From an uncultured Flavobacteriaceae bacterium (lineage in GTDB: Bacteria > Bacteroidota > Bacteroidia > Flavobacteriales > Flavobacteriaceae), in NCBI GenBank assembly GCA_947503105.1, contig CANNCM010000001.1:62001-126000 (forward strand): a stretch of 64,000 nt of DNA. Direction: 5' to 3'. The position numbers were made by a program, and so were the translations under genes. How positions within the stretch are numbered: position 1 is the first letter of the stretch; the number at the start of each line of letters is the position of its first letter. The notes below the pieces were generated by a model. That model did no database searches. It was not told the DNA's origin and saw only the letters and a list, made by a program, of their open reading frames with translations. Below are positions 35,668 through 46,104 of this stretch, piece by piece.

Positions 35668-37668
35668 TTATTTAATTATGAGTTTTGAATAACACAGCTT
35701 ATTTTCGGGAGTAACAGCGGTTACCATATACAAACCGGGAGTTAAGTTATTATTTCTAATTTCAATTTTACCATTAGTAATTCTTCCCTGATAAACTATG
35801 GTTCCCAGCGTGTTGAAGATTTTTATCTCAGCATTAGCTTGTTTGTTTAATGCAATGGTGAACTGATCATTCGCCGGGTTTGGATATATTTTTACTGAAG
35901 TATTACTTAAATCGTTCTCTATTAATCCTAGAGTAGTTGACTCTAAAATCCATTTACTTCGGTCATCAGTATTAGCTGAGTGCGTTACGATATCATTTGA
36001 AGCATGATATAAATATCTATTAAGATTACGGGTTTCAAAACTAACTGTTCCGTCTCCATGCTCAATAATAGTCCAAATCTTATCGGTATCTGTATTTGGT
36101 GATGCAAAATTGGTGCAAATAAGTTGAGGATTAGATGAACCTCCAGTAAACCTAATAATTTTTTGGGGGCCCTGACTATCTATATTATAGTAATTAGAGT
36201 CCGATACACCAGCTTCTACAAATTTCCACTCTTTTTCTGAACCTTCTCCAGAGTCAGAAGTTATAATGGAGGAGTCTGATGCTGTCAAATATTTACCTGT
36301 TGCTACATTTTTAAGTCTATAAATCTCTTCTATATCACCCCCATTTCCAGGATCTGCAACTTCCACTTTTTGGTAGGTGGTATTTGCCCACCTCATTTGC
36401 GCTCTGCCGCCTTTAACTCTATAAACGCCATATCTAATACCGGATTCTATACCTCTATTTGGTTCTGGAATACTCCAGGTAAAAGTATCACCACTAATTA
36501 CAGCATCGCAATAATGAATTTTTTGGCTGGCATCATTTGGATCTTCTCTAAAACCAACCTCCAATTCAAAGTCAATTTCTTCATTTTTGTTGACTTGCTT
36601 TAGAAAAACAACTTCTCTACCACTACTGCCGGACCCGCCTCGCTCTAAAATACGTTCGGCGTAAATATTAAAAGCTACTTGCTTGTCTGAGTTTATCCCC
36701 GTACCATAAACTGGCTTTGCTAGATACAAACAAATGGCTGGATCTGCGGGACCGCCGCCACCTGTGTGTTTTCCTTTGGCCTGTATTAAATAGCTTCCAT
36801 CTTCATTAAAATTACCAGCGTCGCCGACTTCTAGAATTCTAACAACTCCAGTAAATCTTGCATAACTTCCAACTCCTGTTGTTTCAGATCTCGGTAAAGA
36901 TCGTTCTATTCTAGGTTGCAAAGAACTTCCATCCCAATGGTTTGAACCATTACTGATATTATAGACACCCCAAGTTTTTCCGTAAACATTACTTTCTGAG
37001 TAATCGGAGTAGCAAGTTCTATCGTCAGCGGTTCCAACATTAACAGCGTTTGGTATATCAACATTTCTAGTATTATTGTTCTGGAATTCGCCTGAAGCTG
37101 GACAGGTTAGATCTGGATTTGTATCCTCATCTGGAGCGGTTTCTAACGATGCATCCACATAAGGGATAAGCTCCCAATTACTTCTGTCATCGGTTTCTGA
37201 CACCGCGACATGGGTAACCGTTCCATTGGCGTCATGGTAGAGATATCTGCCAGCCGTTCTAGATTCAAATCTATAAGTATCATTCGTTGCGTTGTGTTGT
37301 ATCGTCCACGTTTTATCAGTACTACTGTTGGGAGAAGTTGATAGCGTACTAACAACCACATAAGGGCCACCTGGACCTCCTGATCCTGGTGCACGAAGTA
37401 TTCCAATACCGCCAGTTTCACTTTGACTGTCAATATTGTAATATGCTCCACTAACTACAAAAATCCAGTGGGTGCTTTGGTCTTCTTCAGCCAAATTTGT
37501 CATTGTAACAGGCTGAGCACTTGCTTGGGCAGTAGTTAAGAATTGCCCTGTTTCCACATTTCTCAATCTGAAAGTATCGTCAGAAGGTGGTGTATCTTGC
37601 GCTGTTGTGTAAATTGAGCATAATATAAACCCAAAATACAATAAGATCCTAAAAGATTTTTTTTTCAT
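35668..37668 (-). CDS. Secreted PL28-like ulvan lyase flanked by two trefoil-like modules, T9SS tail
   Basis: This 666-residue protein has a signal peptide (about 1-24), a first trefoil-like module (about 28-170, [14 protein letters not shown] to NWELIPY), a PL28-like catalytic domain (about 180-435, [32 protein letters not shown]), a second module (about 445-580, [14 protein letters not shown] to KWILEST) and a T9SS type A tail (about 590-666). PL28 lyases of other marine flavobacteria carry an ulvan-binding module; the two flanking modules are good candidates, and the same module occurs in two other lyase-like proteins here. It is probably released or surface-attached through the T9SS, in contrast to the lipid-anchored paralogue at 20009-20938. 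Operator at 37712-37731. Confidence 0.87.
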   Translation of the reverse strand: MKKKSFRILLYFGFILCSIYTTAQDTPPSDDTFRLRNVETGQFLTTAQASAQPVTMTNLAEEDQSTHWIFVVSGAYYNIDSQSETGGIGILRAPGSGGPGGPYVVVSTLSTSPNSSTDKTWTIQHNATNDTYRFESRTAGRYLYHDANGTVTHVAVSETDDRSNWELIPYVDASLETAPDEDTNPDLTCPASGEFQNNNTRNVDIPNAVNVGTADDRTCYSDYSESNVYGKTWGVYNISNGSNHWDGSSLQPRIERSLPRSETTGVGSYARFTGVVRILEVGDAGNFNEDGSYLIQAKGKHTGGGGPADPAICLYLAKPVYGTGINSDKQVAFNIYAERILERGGSGSSGREVVFLKQVNKNEEIDFELEVGFREDPNDASQKIHYCDAVISGDTFTWSIPEPNRGIESGIRYGVYRVKGGRAQMRWANTTYQKVEVADPGNGGDIEEIYRLKNVATGKYLTASDSSIITSDSGEGSEKEWKFVEAGVSDSNYYNIDSQGPQKIIRFTGGSSNPQLICTNFASPNTDTDKIWTIIEHGDGTVSFETRNLNRYLYHASNDIVTHSANTDDRSKWILESTTLGLIENDLSNTSVKIYPNPANDQFTIALNKQANAEIKIFNTLGTIVYQGRITNGKIEIRNNNLTPGLYMVTAVTPENKLCYSKLIIK

Positions 37669-37711
37669 GATTTTCTAAAATCAGTATAAACCTAATAAAG
37701 CTAAATAGAAT

Positions 37712-37731
37712 AAGTATCCTGAACTATACTG
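37712..37731 (-). promoter_or_regulatory. Direct-repeat operator, site 8 (secreted PL28 / KDG unit)
   Basis: Minus-strand half-sites CAGTATAGTT and CAGGATACTT, followed after exactly 17 bp by TAGGTTTA (37687-37694). Start codon at 37668, leader of about 12 bases. Confidence 0.85.
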
Positions 37732-37800
37732 TTTTGGCTATAATTACCTATATGATATTTCTGCAAAACTTAAAATCAATCTAATATTAATGACAATACC

Positions 37801-39573
37801 TTATTGAGATCTCACAATTTTACTTGGCTTGAATCCTACACGATGCGCTTGGACTTGTATTTTTTCTCCTTCTGAAAGTTTTATTGGGCTTTGATAAGCT
37901 ATCCATGGTTTTGGTGTTTTTCCATCTTCAATAATTTTATAACCAATAGAGGCTCCTTTTGTTTTGCAACTTATGGCTACTTTTCCCTCGCTAATCTCAA
38001 TAATAGGGTCTGAAGTAACTGGTTGTACATTATTATCTTGCCATAGCTGTTTGATTAGTTCTCCTTCTGGTAATTTTGGATCATCTCCTATATATTCTAG
38101 CCAGGAATCCATTTCCGCGCTTAACTCCTTCAATTTATCTTTGTATTGAGGGCTGTCGGCTAAATTATTTAATTCAAAAGGGTCTGAAGCGCAATCGAAC
38201 AATTCCTCTTTTGGTTTGCTATCTCTAAACCATTGCAGTTGGACATCATTGAGTTTGCCTTTATCACGTAATCTCAATAATTCTTGCATTGCTGGAATAC
38301 GTTCTCTGTAGGTAATTGGCAAATAATAGCCTTGGTCTGGTTTGTAATTTCTGATGTATTTAAACTGTTTATCTCTTACAGCTCTAATCACATCTGTTTC
38401 TGCATCAAAACGGTCTGAAGCTGCATGAATATATTGACGCTCTCCCACTTTGTGAGGTCCCAAGAAAGGTTGTCCTTGCATGTAAGATTTTGGTGCTTCT
38501 CCAATTAAAGATAATAATGTTGGTGCGAAATCTACAAAGCTTAATAATAGATCGTCTTTAGTACCTGCTTGTATTTTTTTCGGAAACCGAATAATCATGG
38601 GGGTGTTTAAACCTGAATCATAAATCAATCGCTTTTCTCTAGGTAAAGGACCACCATGGTCACCATAGAAAAATACAATTGTATTGTCCAACAACCCATC
38701 ATCTTTTAATTGCTTTAACACCGCTCCTACTTGATTATCCATCTCGGCGATATTGTTGTAAAGCTTCCACATATCGCGTTGTGTAACCTCATTATCAACC
38801 AAGTAAGGTGGAATATTGAACTTGGTGTCTTTTGGAATATGTACAACTGTTTCAGACGCTGCTGATTTGTTGTTAGCATGAGATGCGCCTTTATTTTTCC
38901 AATTGTAGTTTCTATCACCAGAATGATAGTGTCTTGTTTCAATTTCTCTAAATCCATAGGGTTCAAACAAACCTGACTCATGCGTTACCGTAAAATTGAC
39001 AACAGAAAAGAAGGGCTGACCCTCTTCTCTATTTCTCCAATGTGCATAAGGGCTACTTTCATCCCAAGCCGTAACTGGTGCTTTGAATTGATAATCGGTT
39101 TTATAATTGTTGGTACAGTAATACCCTGCTTGCCTCAACAATTCACTAATCATTTTTACCTCAGCAGGTGGAACTGCCTCATAAGCAGGAAGCCCTCTTT
39201 CTTTGGTGTATGAATTGGTTCGCATGTGGTTAGCACCAAAACTCGAAGGATACATACCTGTAGCAATCGCAGCTCTACTCGGCGCACAAACTCCTGAAGT
39301 AGAATACAAGTTTGGATAAATAACACCTTCACTCGCTAACTTGCTTAAATTGGGTGTTGCTACAGTTGTATCTCCAAACGGTGAAATATAGGCTCCCATA
39401 TCTTCGGTTACCAACCAAAGTATATTAGGGCGCTCTGGAAGAACTAAATTTGATGAAGTACTTGCAGCAACATCAGTTGCTTCTTTTTTATTTTGACAAG
39501 CTTGACAAAAAAACAAGCAAAGCAATGCCCAAATTTTGAAATATTTCATGTGTTGATATTTACTGTTTTTCAT
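37801..39573 (-). CDS. S1 family sulfatase with C-terminal beta domain, lipoprotein
   Basis: This 590-residue sulfatase has a lipoprotein signal (FFCQAC, Cys26; a start at Met9 is equally possible). The metal-site motif NILWLVTEDMGAYISPFGD and the formylglycine motif CAPSR at Cys96 are intact, and TIVFFYGDHGGPLPREKR marks the heparan N-sulfatase-like branch (S1_8-like). The last ~70 residues form an extra beta domain of the Fn3-associated/chitobiase C-terminal kind (SIGYKIIEDGKTPKPWIAYQ). It is last in the unit that starts at 46000. It should remove sulfate from rhamnose of ulvan oligomers; which position is not visible. Confidence 0.9.
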   Translation of the reverse strand: MKNSKYQHMKYFKIWALLCLFFCQACQNKKEATDVAASTSSNLVLPERPNILWLVTEDMGAYISPFGDTTVATPNLSKLASEGVIYPNLYSTSGVCAPSRAAIATGMYPSSFGANHMRTNSYTKERGLPAYEAVPPAEVKMISELLRQAGYYCTNNYKTDYQFKAPVTAWDESSPYAHWRNREEGQPFFSVVNFTVTHESGLFEPYGFREIETRHYHSGDRNYNWKNKGASHANNKSAASETVVHIPKDTKFNIPPYLVDNEVTQRDMWKLYNNIAEMDNQVGAVLKQLKDDGLLDNTIVFFYGDHGGPLPREKRLIYDSGLNTPMIIRFPKKIQAGTKDDLLLSFVDFAPTLLSLIGEAPKSYMQGQPFLGPHKVGERQYIHAASDRFDAETDVIRAVRDKQFKYIRNYKPDQGYYLPITYRERIPAMQELLRLRDKGKLNDVQLQWFRDSKPKEELFDCASDPFELNNLADSPQYKDKLKELSAEMDSWLEYIGDDPKLPEGELIKQLWQDNNVQPVTSDPIIEISEGKVAISCKTKGASIGYKIIEDGKTPKPWIAYQSPIKLSEGEKIQVQAHRVGFKPSKIVRSQ

Positions 39574-39639
39574 AAGAAAAACTTATAAAATTAAATCACC
39601 CTAGGAAAAGTGAATATTGACATAAATACATTTATACAA

Positions 39640-41214
39640 TCACTGCTTAATTATTTTTTTAGTTGATATTCCATTTTCCCCAATCACCTTTACTAAATAC
39701 ATACCACTTACTAGTGAAGACGCATCTATTTTCTTATAAGTATTATCATGGATTTTAATATCAATCAACAACTCTTCTGTAAGACTGTATATCTTTACGT
39801 TATTAATGTTGTTATTATCATCTATTAGTATTAACTCCTGATTCACTGGATTAGGATACAAACTAAACTTATTTGATGGTTCAAAAGTATCAGTTGAAAG
39901 TGATTGTTGCAGCTCCAATATCCATTCCGTTCGTGTCCAAGGACCACCAGTATAATGAATATTACTATTACTATCTAACACTTCTCCGACGTACCTTAGA
40001 CTACTTGTATTTGCCAAAATATGATAAATACCACCTCCAATCTTTATCATCTTGAATGATTCTGAATTCAAGTTTGATGGTGGATTATTAGTTGTGGCGA
40101 ACACATTTAAATTAATAGCATTTAAAACTCCTGTGCCTGGTATTTCAGGAACTATGTTAAATAACTCCTCTCCACTACTACTTGTTGCTCCATTTTTAAG
40201 CAGACTGAATAATTGGGTATTATCATTAGCCTCAATACTGCCATAAATATTATTGTCAGTGGCATTATAGGTCATATAGTTACCTGTTTTTATATTTTTT
40301 AATTTATATATGCCGTCATCTACATCTGGATAATCGACACCTGAAGATCCATCAGGCAAGGCAGATTCAAATGTTGTTGTAACCCTCATTTCATCAAAAT
40401 CTGTTTCTGTAAACAGATCACAAGCCTGTTCATTGTAGGATCCCCATTTTGGATAGTTGACAACACCATCAAATGTTTTGTGATAGGCTCTGGTATCATT
40501 ATTATCGAGAACAACTTGGTACTGATTAAACGAATAATTAGTTAACGTTTGCGGCACACCATTAAACCAAAACTCTATATAACCATTATATCTATTGTTT
40601 GTACTATCAAAAGAATCATCTACTTTTATTTTAATTACAAAACTCATCCAAGTATCTTCTTCTATAACTTGACGCCAAAGCGTTGTCCTACGTTGAAATA
40701 TGCCTCCCGAAGTCCAGTTAGGTTCTGCTGGCCCAAATGCTTTCAAACTTAAAATCGTTCCATCATACTCCATGTTGAGTGGATAATTCTGCTTATTCAA
40801 ATCTAAATTGCCTCCGTCGCCACTTTTCCATTGCCAAACCGTAATGTCTCCAGAGGGATCTGGTGTAGAATTTATGCGCCATCTCCAGCCGTAATAATAG
40901 GTTTCGCCTATAACAGGTTCAAAATCATTAACATCACCTCTAGTTCTAGCAAATTCTGCACGCTTTCTAGATACTGGCTTTGTAATACGCCAAAATTTCC
41001 CAAAAACTGGATCTGTAGGTTTAGTGACAAAGGGTGGGTTATTTAGGTCGTCAACACATTGATCTTCCGTTGGATTACTATTACCGTCTGGATCTAAACG
41101 TCTAAAATTATCATTTACAGATAAATCTGGATCTCCGTACCAAAGCACTTGTGCATCTAGAGTTACATTAAAAGAAGTAAATAAAAATGCTAAAAAAACA
41201 AATATCTTTTTCAT
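39640..41214 (-). CDS. Secreted jelly-roll lyase-like protein with trefoil-like module and T9SS tail
   Basis: This 524-residue protein has a signal peptide (about 1-22, ending LDAQ). Residues ~25-300 resemble the heparin-lyase-I-like jelly-roll group (Polysacc_lyase): KFWRITKPVSRKRAEFARTRG, YYYGWRWRINS, ITVWQWKS, MSFVIKIKVDD and GYIEFWFNG are typical strands lining a sugar cleft. A trefoil-like module (about 305-430, GIYKLKNIKTGNYM) and a T9SS tail (about 445-524, SLYPNPVNQEL) follow. No PL family number can be given by eye; a uronate-specific lyase, such as a glucuronan or ulvan lyase, would fit. It lies 4 bp after the GH105 gene. Confidence 0.68.
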   Translation of the reverse strand: MKKIFVFLAFLFTSFNVTLDAQVLWYGDPDLSVNDNFRRLDPDGNSNPTEDQCVDDLNNPPFVTKPTDPVFGKFWRITKPVSRKRAEFARTRGDVNDFEPVIGETYYYGWRWRINSTPDPSGDITVWQWKSGDGGNLDLNKQNYPLNMEYDGTILSLKAFGPAEPNWTSGGIFQRRTTLWRQVIEEDTWMSFVIKIKVDDSFDSTNNRYNGYIEFWFNGVPQTLTNYSFNQYQVVLDNNDTRAYHKTFDGVVNYPKWGSYNEQACDLFTETDFDEMRVTTTFESALPDGSSGVDYPDVDDGIYKLKNIKTGNYMTYNATDNNIYGSIEANDNTQLFSLLKNGATSSSGEELFNIVPEIPGTGVLNAINLNVFATTNNPPSNLNSESFKMIKIGGGIYHILANTSSLRYVGEVLDSNSNIHYTGGPWTRTEWILELQQSLSTDTFEPSNKFSLYPNPVNQELILIDDNNNINNVKIYSLTEELLIDIKIHDNTYKKIDASSLVSGMYLVKVIGENGISTKKIIKQ

Positions 41215-41218
41215 AAAC

Positions 41219-42355
41219 TTAGTCTTCTAACTTCAAGATCTCACTTCCAGCCATTAAAAATGCACCAGTACCAAAATTTTGATAACTGTCTTTAGATGCT
41301 GGTTCTGGAAAGGCACCAATATTTTGTACCCAACCTACACGACCATCATCATGCTGGCAAGCCGCCAATGCTTTCCATGCTTTTTTAACTGCTGACGTAT
41401 GTTTTTTATCTATTAGACCATTGTTAATTCCCCATGCAATTGCAAAGGTGTGAAATCCACTACCACTGACTTCACCATGGTCATAGGATTCTGGACTAAG
41501 TAAACTTGTATGCCAAAGACCATCTTCTGGTTGAATTTCCAATAATTTTGCAGCCATTTCTTTGTATAGATTCACATAGAAGTCTCTATGCTCATAATCT
41601 TTTGGCATATCCTCTAACAGTAATGCTAAACCACCAATTACCCATCCATTACCTCTAGACCAAAATATTTTTTTCCCATTTGGTTCTTTGTTGTCTTTAT
41701 CATTTCCTTGCCAAACATATCGCATATCTCTTGCGAATAAATTTTCTTCTTTATCATATAACCTATTGTATGTTTCCATGTAATACTTATGCATATCGTC
41801 TAAGTACTTTGGTTGTTTAGTTTGCTTAGCATAAAGGTTGATTACTGGAGGCGCCATAAACAGGGCATCGCACCACCACCATAGAATGGTTTCTCCTTTA
41901 ATGTCTTTTGATTTACCATCTTTCCATCTATTTGGTTCATACAAATGAGCATCTAAAAACTTTTTAGTAGGTTCTAAATCTGCAAAATTTCTTCTTTTTT
42001 CATTCATAGCAACATATAGGTAGCTATAAGAAATAGCAACATCATCTGCATGGTGCAATCGTTTGAATGTATTCCAATCATTCTTTACAGCCTGATTTTT
42101 TAGTGCTGCCATATACATCATATTTTTTGTGGTATGGTGTGCCCTAGCTACACCCGTATAATAAGCGCCATTGGTCCAATCTGTAGGATGAATTGCAAAA
42201 ATAGGATGTGCTTCTTGCCACTCTAAGGCCTTAATCATTGATTTTTTAATCTGGGTTTCATCAAAAATATCTTTCTCTTCTAGTGTTGTTTTTTGAGCAT
42301 TGGAACAACTAAAAAGTCCTAAAACAGCTACTATTGTCAATATCGATCTTCTCAT
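41219..42355 (-). CDS. GH105 unsaturated uronyl hydrolase, lipoprotein
   Basis: This 378-residue protein has a lipoprotein signal (LGLFSC, Cys17) and the (alpha/alpha)6 barrel of GH105/GH88. Signature regions are [15 protein letters not shown] (the Asp is the likely general acid), [39 protein letters not shown] and a closing [14 protein letters not shown]105 enzymes hydrate and remove the unsaturated 4-deoxy-uronate that lyases leave at the non-reducing end. It sits between GH3 and the lyase-like gene with gaps of 7 and 4 bp. It is the obvious next step after the PL28 and propeller lyases, releasing the 5-keto-4-deoxyuronate that leads to KDG. Confidence 0.92.
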   Translation of the reverse strand: MRRSILTIVAVLGLFSCSNAQKTTLEEKDIFDETQIKKSMIKALEWQEAHPIFAIHPTDWTNGAYYTGVARAHHTTKNMMYMAALKNQAVKNDWNTFKRLHHADDVAISYSYLYVAMNEKRRNFADLEPTKKFLDAHLYEPNRWKDGKSKDIKGETILWWWCDALFMAPPVINLYAKQTKQPKYLDDMHKYYMETYNRLYDKEENLFARDMRYVWQGNDKDNKEPNGKKIFWSRGNGWVIGGLALLLEDMPKDYEHRDFYVNLYKEMAAKLLEIQPEDGLWHTSLLSPESYDHGEVSGSGFHTFAIAWGINNGLIDKKHTSAVKKAWKALAACQHDDGRVGWVQNIGAFPEPASKDSYQNFGTGAFLMAGSEILKLED

Positions 42356-42362
42356 TTTAAGT

Positions 42363-44627
42363 CTATTTTTTTAGTTTGAATGTTGTTTCTAAATACTCTT
42401 GTGACGAGGTTCCTATTTTAACGGTATAATCACCAGCTTCTAAAACTTTCTCCATTGAAATTCCTGTAAACTCTAACATTTTAGGCGTGATTGTAAAGAT
42501 TACTGTTTTACTTTCGCCAGCATCTAATTCTATTTTTTCAAAGCCTTTAAGTTCTTTATCTGGTCGTGTTACGGAACCTATTTCGTCTTTAATATACATT
42601 TGAACGGCTTCTTTCGCTTTCATGCTGCCAACATTGGTCACCTTAACACTTACCTCTAGCTCTGTTTCTGGTGTCATTTCGTCACCAGAAATTAAAATGT
42701 CTGAATATTCAAAATCTCCGTAACTCAATCCATGACCAAACGGATATATTGGTCCGTCCTTTAAAAATAAATAGCCTTTCTTATAGTTAATTTCTTTCAT
42801 ACTGTAATGATATGGCAACTGTCCAATGGATCTAGGAATCGTTACTGGTGATTTTCCAGATGGCGACACCTCTCCAAAAATGATTTTGGCTGTAGATTGG
42901 TCTCCAAATTCACTCAAATCCCAAGTATCTAAAATAGCATCGGCTTCCTCTGCTATGGTATTTATAGCTAAAGTTCTTCTGTGCTTTAGTACGACGATTA
43001 CTGGCTTTCCTAATGCTGAAATTTTTTCGATTAGCTCGTCTTGTGCACCTACGGGCTCAATAGTTGCTCTATCTCCCACGGTATTTTTAAAATAGGCTTC
43101 TTTAGCGGTAAACTCATCGCCCCCTAAAAATAGAATGCTCACATCTGAATTTCGTGCCATGCTGACCATTTTAGAAATAACTCTTGGGTCTGTATCTATT
43201 AGATTAGGATTTCCTTTAGCCTCATCGGTTAAATTAAACCCTTTTTCTGCAACATATGTAATATTTGAACCTGAAACAGACTCAAACATCGCTTTAGTAT
43301 TATCACTTAATAATGGTCCTAAAAGTGCAATTTTAGTCGACTTTTCTTTACTTAGTGGTAATGCATTATTTTCATTTTTTAGTAAAATAATCGACTCTAG
43401 ATCTGACTCTTTAGCTAATTCTAAAGACGATGCTGCACGAACACCTTTCTTGGTTTCTTCTATATCGATGTAAGGATTGTCAAATAATCCCAAAATGAAT
43501 TTTGTTCTCAATACACGTCTTACTGATCTATCAATTAGCTTTTCTAGTTCTGGATTTTTCTTGACCATTTCTGGTAAATATGAATAGGAATCTTCTGCGT
43601 ATAGATCAATATCAATACCTGCTTCCAGCCCCATTTGTGCTGCAGCTTCAGGTGACTCTGCTACACCCATAAAGTAATATAAACGTGCAATGTCATTAGA
43701 ATCTGATACCACATAACCTTCAAATCCCCATTGGTCGCGTAAAACACCCGTTAATAATTCTGGGTTTCCGTGGCTTGCCACACCATTTAAATCTCCATGT
43801 GATGCCATTATCCCTAAGGATTTAGCCTCTTTTACTGCTGCTTCAAATGGCGGATAAATCTCATCAATCAGCGTTCTTTCAGAAATCTCTACAGCTGCAA
43901 AATTAGAACCTCCCAGGACTTGACCATAACCTGCAAAATGTTTGGCTACAGCTCCGATATGTGTTCCGTTTCCTAAACCTTCATAATTACCTTGTACACC
44001 AATTACCGCATTCTTGACCATCTGGGTTGTTAAATAGGTGTCTTCTCCAAATGCTTCACTCATTCTACCAAAACGAGGGTCGCGTACGATATCTGCCTCT
44101 GGAGAGTGACACATATGCATTCCTCTTAATCGTGCCTCTCTACCAACAACATCCCATTGGCGTCTTACCAATTCTGGATTGAATGATGCCGCTGATGTTA
44201 AAGGACGACCAAATTTAGTACAGCCTTCTGCATCTACACCATTGTAAGATTCAGTCACAAAAAGAGCAGGGATACCCCAGCGATTGTTATCAATAACATA
44301 TTTTTGAAGTTCGTTGTTCAACTTTGCCGCTGCAATAGGATCAATATGTTCTCCTGGATTTTTAACACCTGCAATACCTAGTTTTAATTTTTCAATAACT
44401 CTTTTAGACAATTTTAGATTGCCATTTTCATCGGGTTTAGTACCAATATTAGCGTGGAAAATTCGCATTTGCGCTACTTTTTCTTCAATGGATAACTTTG
44501 GAAGTAATGCTTCTACCCGTTCATCAATTGATAAAGAGGCATCCATATAATCTTTCTCTACGGAGTCAGAACAAGATAATACGGATACTACTAGTGCTGT
44601 TAATACTAAGATTGACTTTCTTTTCAT
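42363..44627 (-). CDS. GH3 glycosidase (beta-xylosidase-like), lipoprotein
   Basis: This 754-residue protein has a lipoprotein signal (VLSC, Cys19) and the full GH3 layout: TIM barrel with [15 protein letters not shown] and [13 protein letters not shown], the nucleophile Asp in [13 protein letters not shown], the alpha/beta sandwich ([21 protein letters not shown]), and a C-terminal Fn3-like domain ([11 protein letters not shown]). It shares the SDxNDI nucleophile loop with the GH3 at 17496-19673 but is otherwise clearly diverged, so the two probably differ in specificity (xylose against glucuronate, for example). It follows the GH43 gene by 29 bp. Confidence 0.9.
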   Translation of the reverse strand: MKRKSILVLTALVVSVLSCSDSVEKDYMDASLSIDERVEALLPKLSIEEKVAQMRIFHANIGTKPDENGNLKLSKRVIEKLKLGIAGVKNPGEHIDPIAAAKLNNELQKYVIDNNRWGIPALFVTESYNGVDAEGCTKFGRPLTSAASFNPELVRRQWDVVGREARLRGMHMCHSPEADIVRDPRFGRMSEAFGEDTYLTTQMVKNAVIGVQGNYEGLGNGTHIGAVAKHFAGYGQVLGGSNFAAVEISERTLIDEIYPPFEAAVKEAKSLGIMASHGDLNGVASHGNPELLTGVLRDQWGFEGYVVSDSNDIARLYYFMGVAESPEAAAQMGLEAGIDIDLYAEDSYSYLPEMVKKNPELEKLIDRSVRRVLRTKFILGLFDNPYIDIEETKKGVRAASSLELAKESDLESIILLKNENNALPLSKEKSTKIALLGPLLSDNTKAMFESVSGSNITYVAEKGFNLTDEAKGNPNLIDTDPRVISKMVSMARNSDVSILFLGGDEFTAKEAYFKNTVGDRATIEPVGAQDELIEKISALGKPVIVVLKHRRTLAINTIAEEADAILDTWDLSEFGDQSTAKIIFGEVSPSGKSPVTIPRSIGQLPYHYSMKEINYKKGYLFLKDGPIYPFGHGLSYGDFEYSDILISGDEMTPETELEVSVKVTNVGSMKAKEAVQMYIKDEIGSVTRPDKELKGFEKIELDAGESKTVIFTITPKMLEFTGISMEKVLEAGDYTVKIGTSSQEYLETTFKLKK

Positions 44628-44656
44628 TGTTGATATAATATTAGTGTGTGTATTAT

Positions 44657-46000
44657 TTATGTAAATCTAAATCTATTTATTTTCAAATTGTCAAGAGAAG
44701 AATCTTTAAATACCAAACAAATGGTTTGGCAATTTTGTAAGTCTCCTATATTGAATCCTTTAGTTTTAAAAGCTTTTGTCTTATTGGTATTGAACTTACA
44801 GGTCGCCAAAAGCTTCCCACTTGGATGACCTTCTCTAACTTCTATTTCAGTCTCTGCTTTGGATAAAAACTCGAACTCAATACTACTTTTTTTATCCAGA
44901 TTCTGAATATTTGGATACGTTACGGAACTGTTGGCCTTATTCGGTTCTATTGAAAAACCACCTATTACATTTTCTGATTTATGGACACCATTTGACTTAA
45001 AATAATCTTCGGCTTCAATAGCGCCATCATTTGCATCGTACTGTCCTACACCAACACCGTCAATTCTTATAGTTGCGATTTTACCATTGTCTTTATAATG
45101 TACATAACTTATAAAGGCATCCCTAAACCATCTGTTTCCTGTCTGGCTAATATCGCAATATACAAAATACGACTGGTTGTGCCACTCAAAAAAACTGCCG
45201 TGACGTCCTTGTAAAAAACCGTTTGGCCATGTTGGACGATCATATCCTTTGGCAAAACTGCGCTCCTTGATAATGGTATCCACATATTCGTATGGACCGT
45301 AAAGATTATCTGACATGGCATAAAAACAGCCCCAAGACAAATAATATTTTCCTTTGTACTTGTGTACAAATGGTTTATCATCAGTAGGCATGTCTATATT
45401 TTTACCGTCACGGTTATAAGGTCCTCTTGGATTGTTTACAAGAATTTTCTTTGGTGTTTCGGCCAGACTAATCATGTCATCATTCAACTTTGAAACATAA
45501 TAGTCCCAAACTCCAAAAAAAATATAGGACTCATCATTTTCCTGGAAAATGGACATATCATACTCGTGCGTTGGTGTTAAGTTTAAAGACAAGAGCGGTT
45601 TTTCTAAAACATCTTTCCAAGGACCTGTGGGTGTATCTCCAACAACAACACCAGTTTGCTCATTACCTTCGGAAAAATACCAATAGTATTTCCCGTTTTT
45701 ATATGCAGCATCCGTTGCCCAACATCTTGAATAGTCTTTTCCAATATAGGTGTCTTTAGGATGAAGAACACTTCGCTTTGTCCAATTCACTAAATCTGGT
45801 GACGACCACACCCACCAATCCTCCATAATAAATTTATCATTTTTGATAGACTTGTCGTGTGAGGCATAAACATAAGCTGTATCATTAAAAATATGAATAT
45901 GAGGGTCGTTTAATCCTTTGTTCGGTACAATTGGATTTTGAGCATAACAAAAAAGGGTTACACAAAAAAGTGGTAGCGTATTTATTAAACCATTTATCAA
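44657..46000 (-). CDS. GH43 glycosidase with C-terminal CBM6, secreted
   Basis: The frame opens at an ATG at 46081, but an operator (46049-46068) and its -7 box (46024-46031) lie inside that extension. No other ATG precedes the mature protein. The in-frame TTG at 46000 gives a good signal peptide (INTLPLFCVTLFCYAQ), so the protein is about 447 residues. The five-bladed GH43 propeller shows GLNDPHIHIFND (base Asp), TDAAYKNGKYYWYF, EYDMSIFQENDESYIFFG and GRHGSFFEW (acid Glu candidate). The last ~135 residues are a CBM6-type domain (NDGAIEAEDYFKSNG to NLKINRFRF). Xylosidase or arabinofuranosidase-type activity is likely; specificity is not visible. Confidence 0.85.
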   Translation of the reverse strand: MINGLINTLPLFCVTLFCYAQNPIVPNKGLNDPHIHIFNDTAYVYASHDKSIKNDKFIMEDWWVWSSPDLVNWTKRSVLHPKDTYIGKDYSRCWATDAAYKNGKYYWYFSEGNEQTGVVVGDTPTGPWKDVLEKPLLSLNLTPTHEYDMSIFQENDESYIFFGVWDYYVSKLNDDMISLAETPKKILVNNPRGPYNRDGKNIDMPTDDKPFVHKYKGKYYLSWGCFYAMSDNLYGPYEYVDTIIKERSFAKGYDRPTWPNGFLQGRHGSFFEWHNQSYFVYCDISQTGNRWFRDAFISYVHYKDNGKIATIRIDGVGVGQYDANDGAIEAEDYFKSNGVHKSENVIGGFSIEPNKANSSVTYPNIQNLDKKSSIEFEFLSKAETEIEVREGHPSGKLLATCKFNTNKTKAFKTKGFNIGDLQNCQTICLVFKDSSLDNLKINRFRFT

Positions 46001-46048
46001 TATCCTAGATTTTGTAATATGTTTAAAAATAAAATATGATAAAATGTT

Positions 46049-46068
46049 GTTTATCCTGTAGTATATGG
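46049..46068 (-). promoter_or_regulatory. Direct-repeat operator, site 9 (GH43 unit)
   Basis: Minus-strand half-sites CCATATACTA and CAGGATAAAC, then TATTTTTA exactly 17 bp on (46024-46031). It controls five genes down to the sulfatase at 37801 and forces the GH43 start to lie downstream of about 46017. Confidence 0.8.
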
Positions 46069-46104
46069 TACGAAAAACCATAAAGTTATTTCTTAGAAAA
46101 TCTC

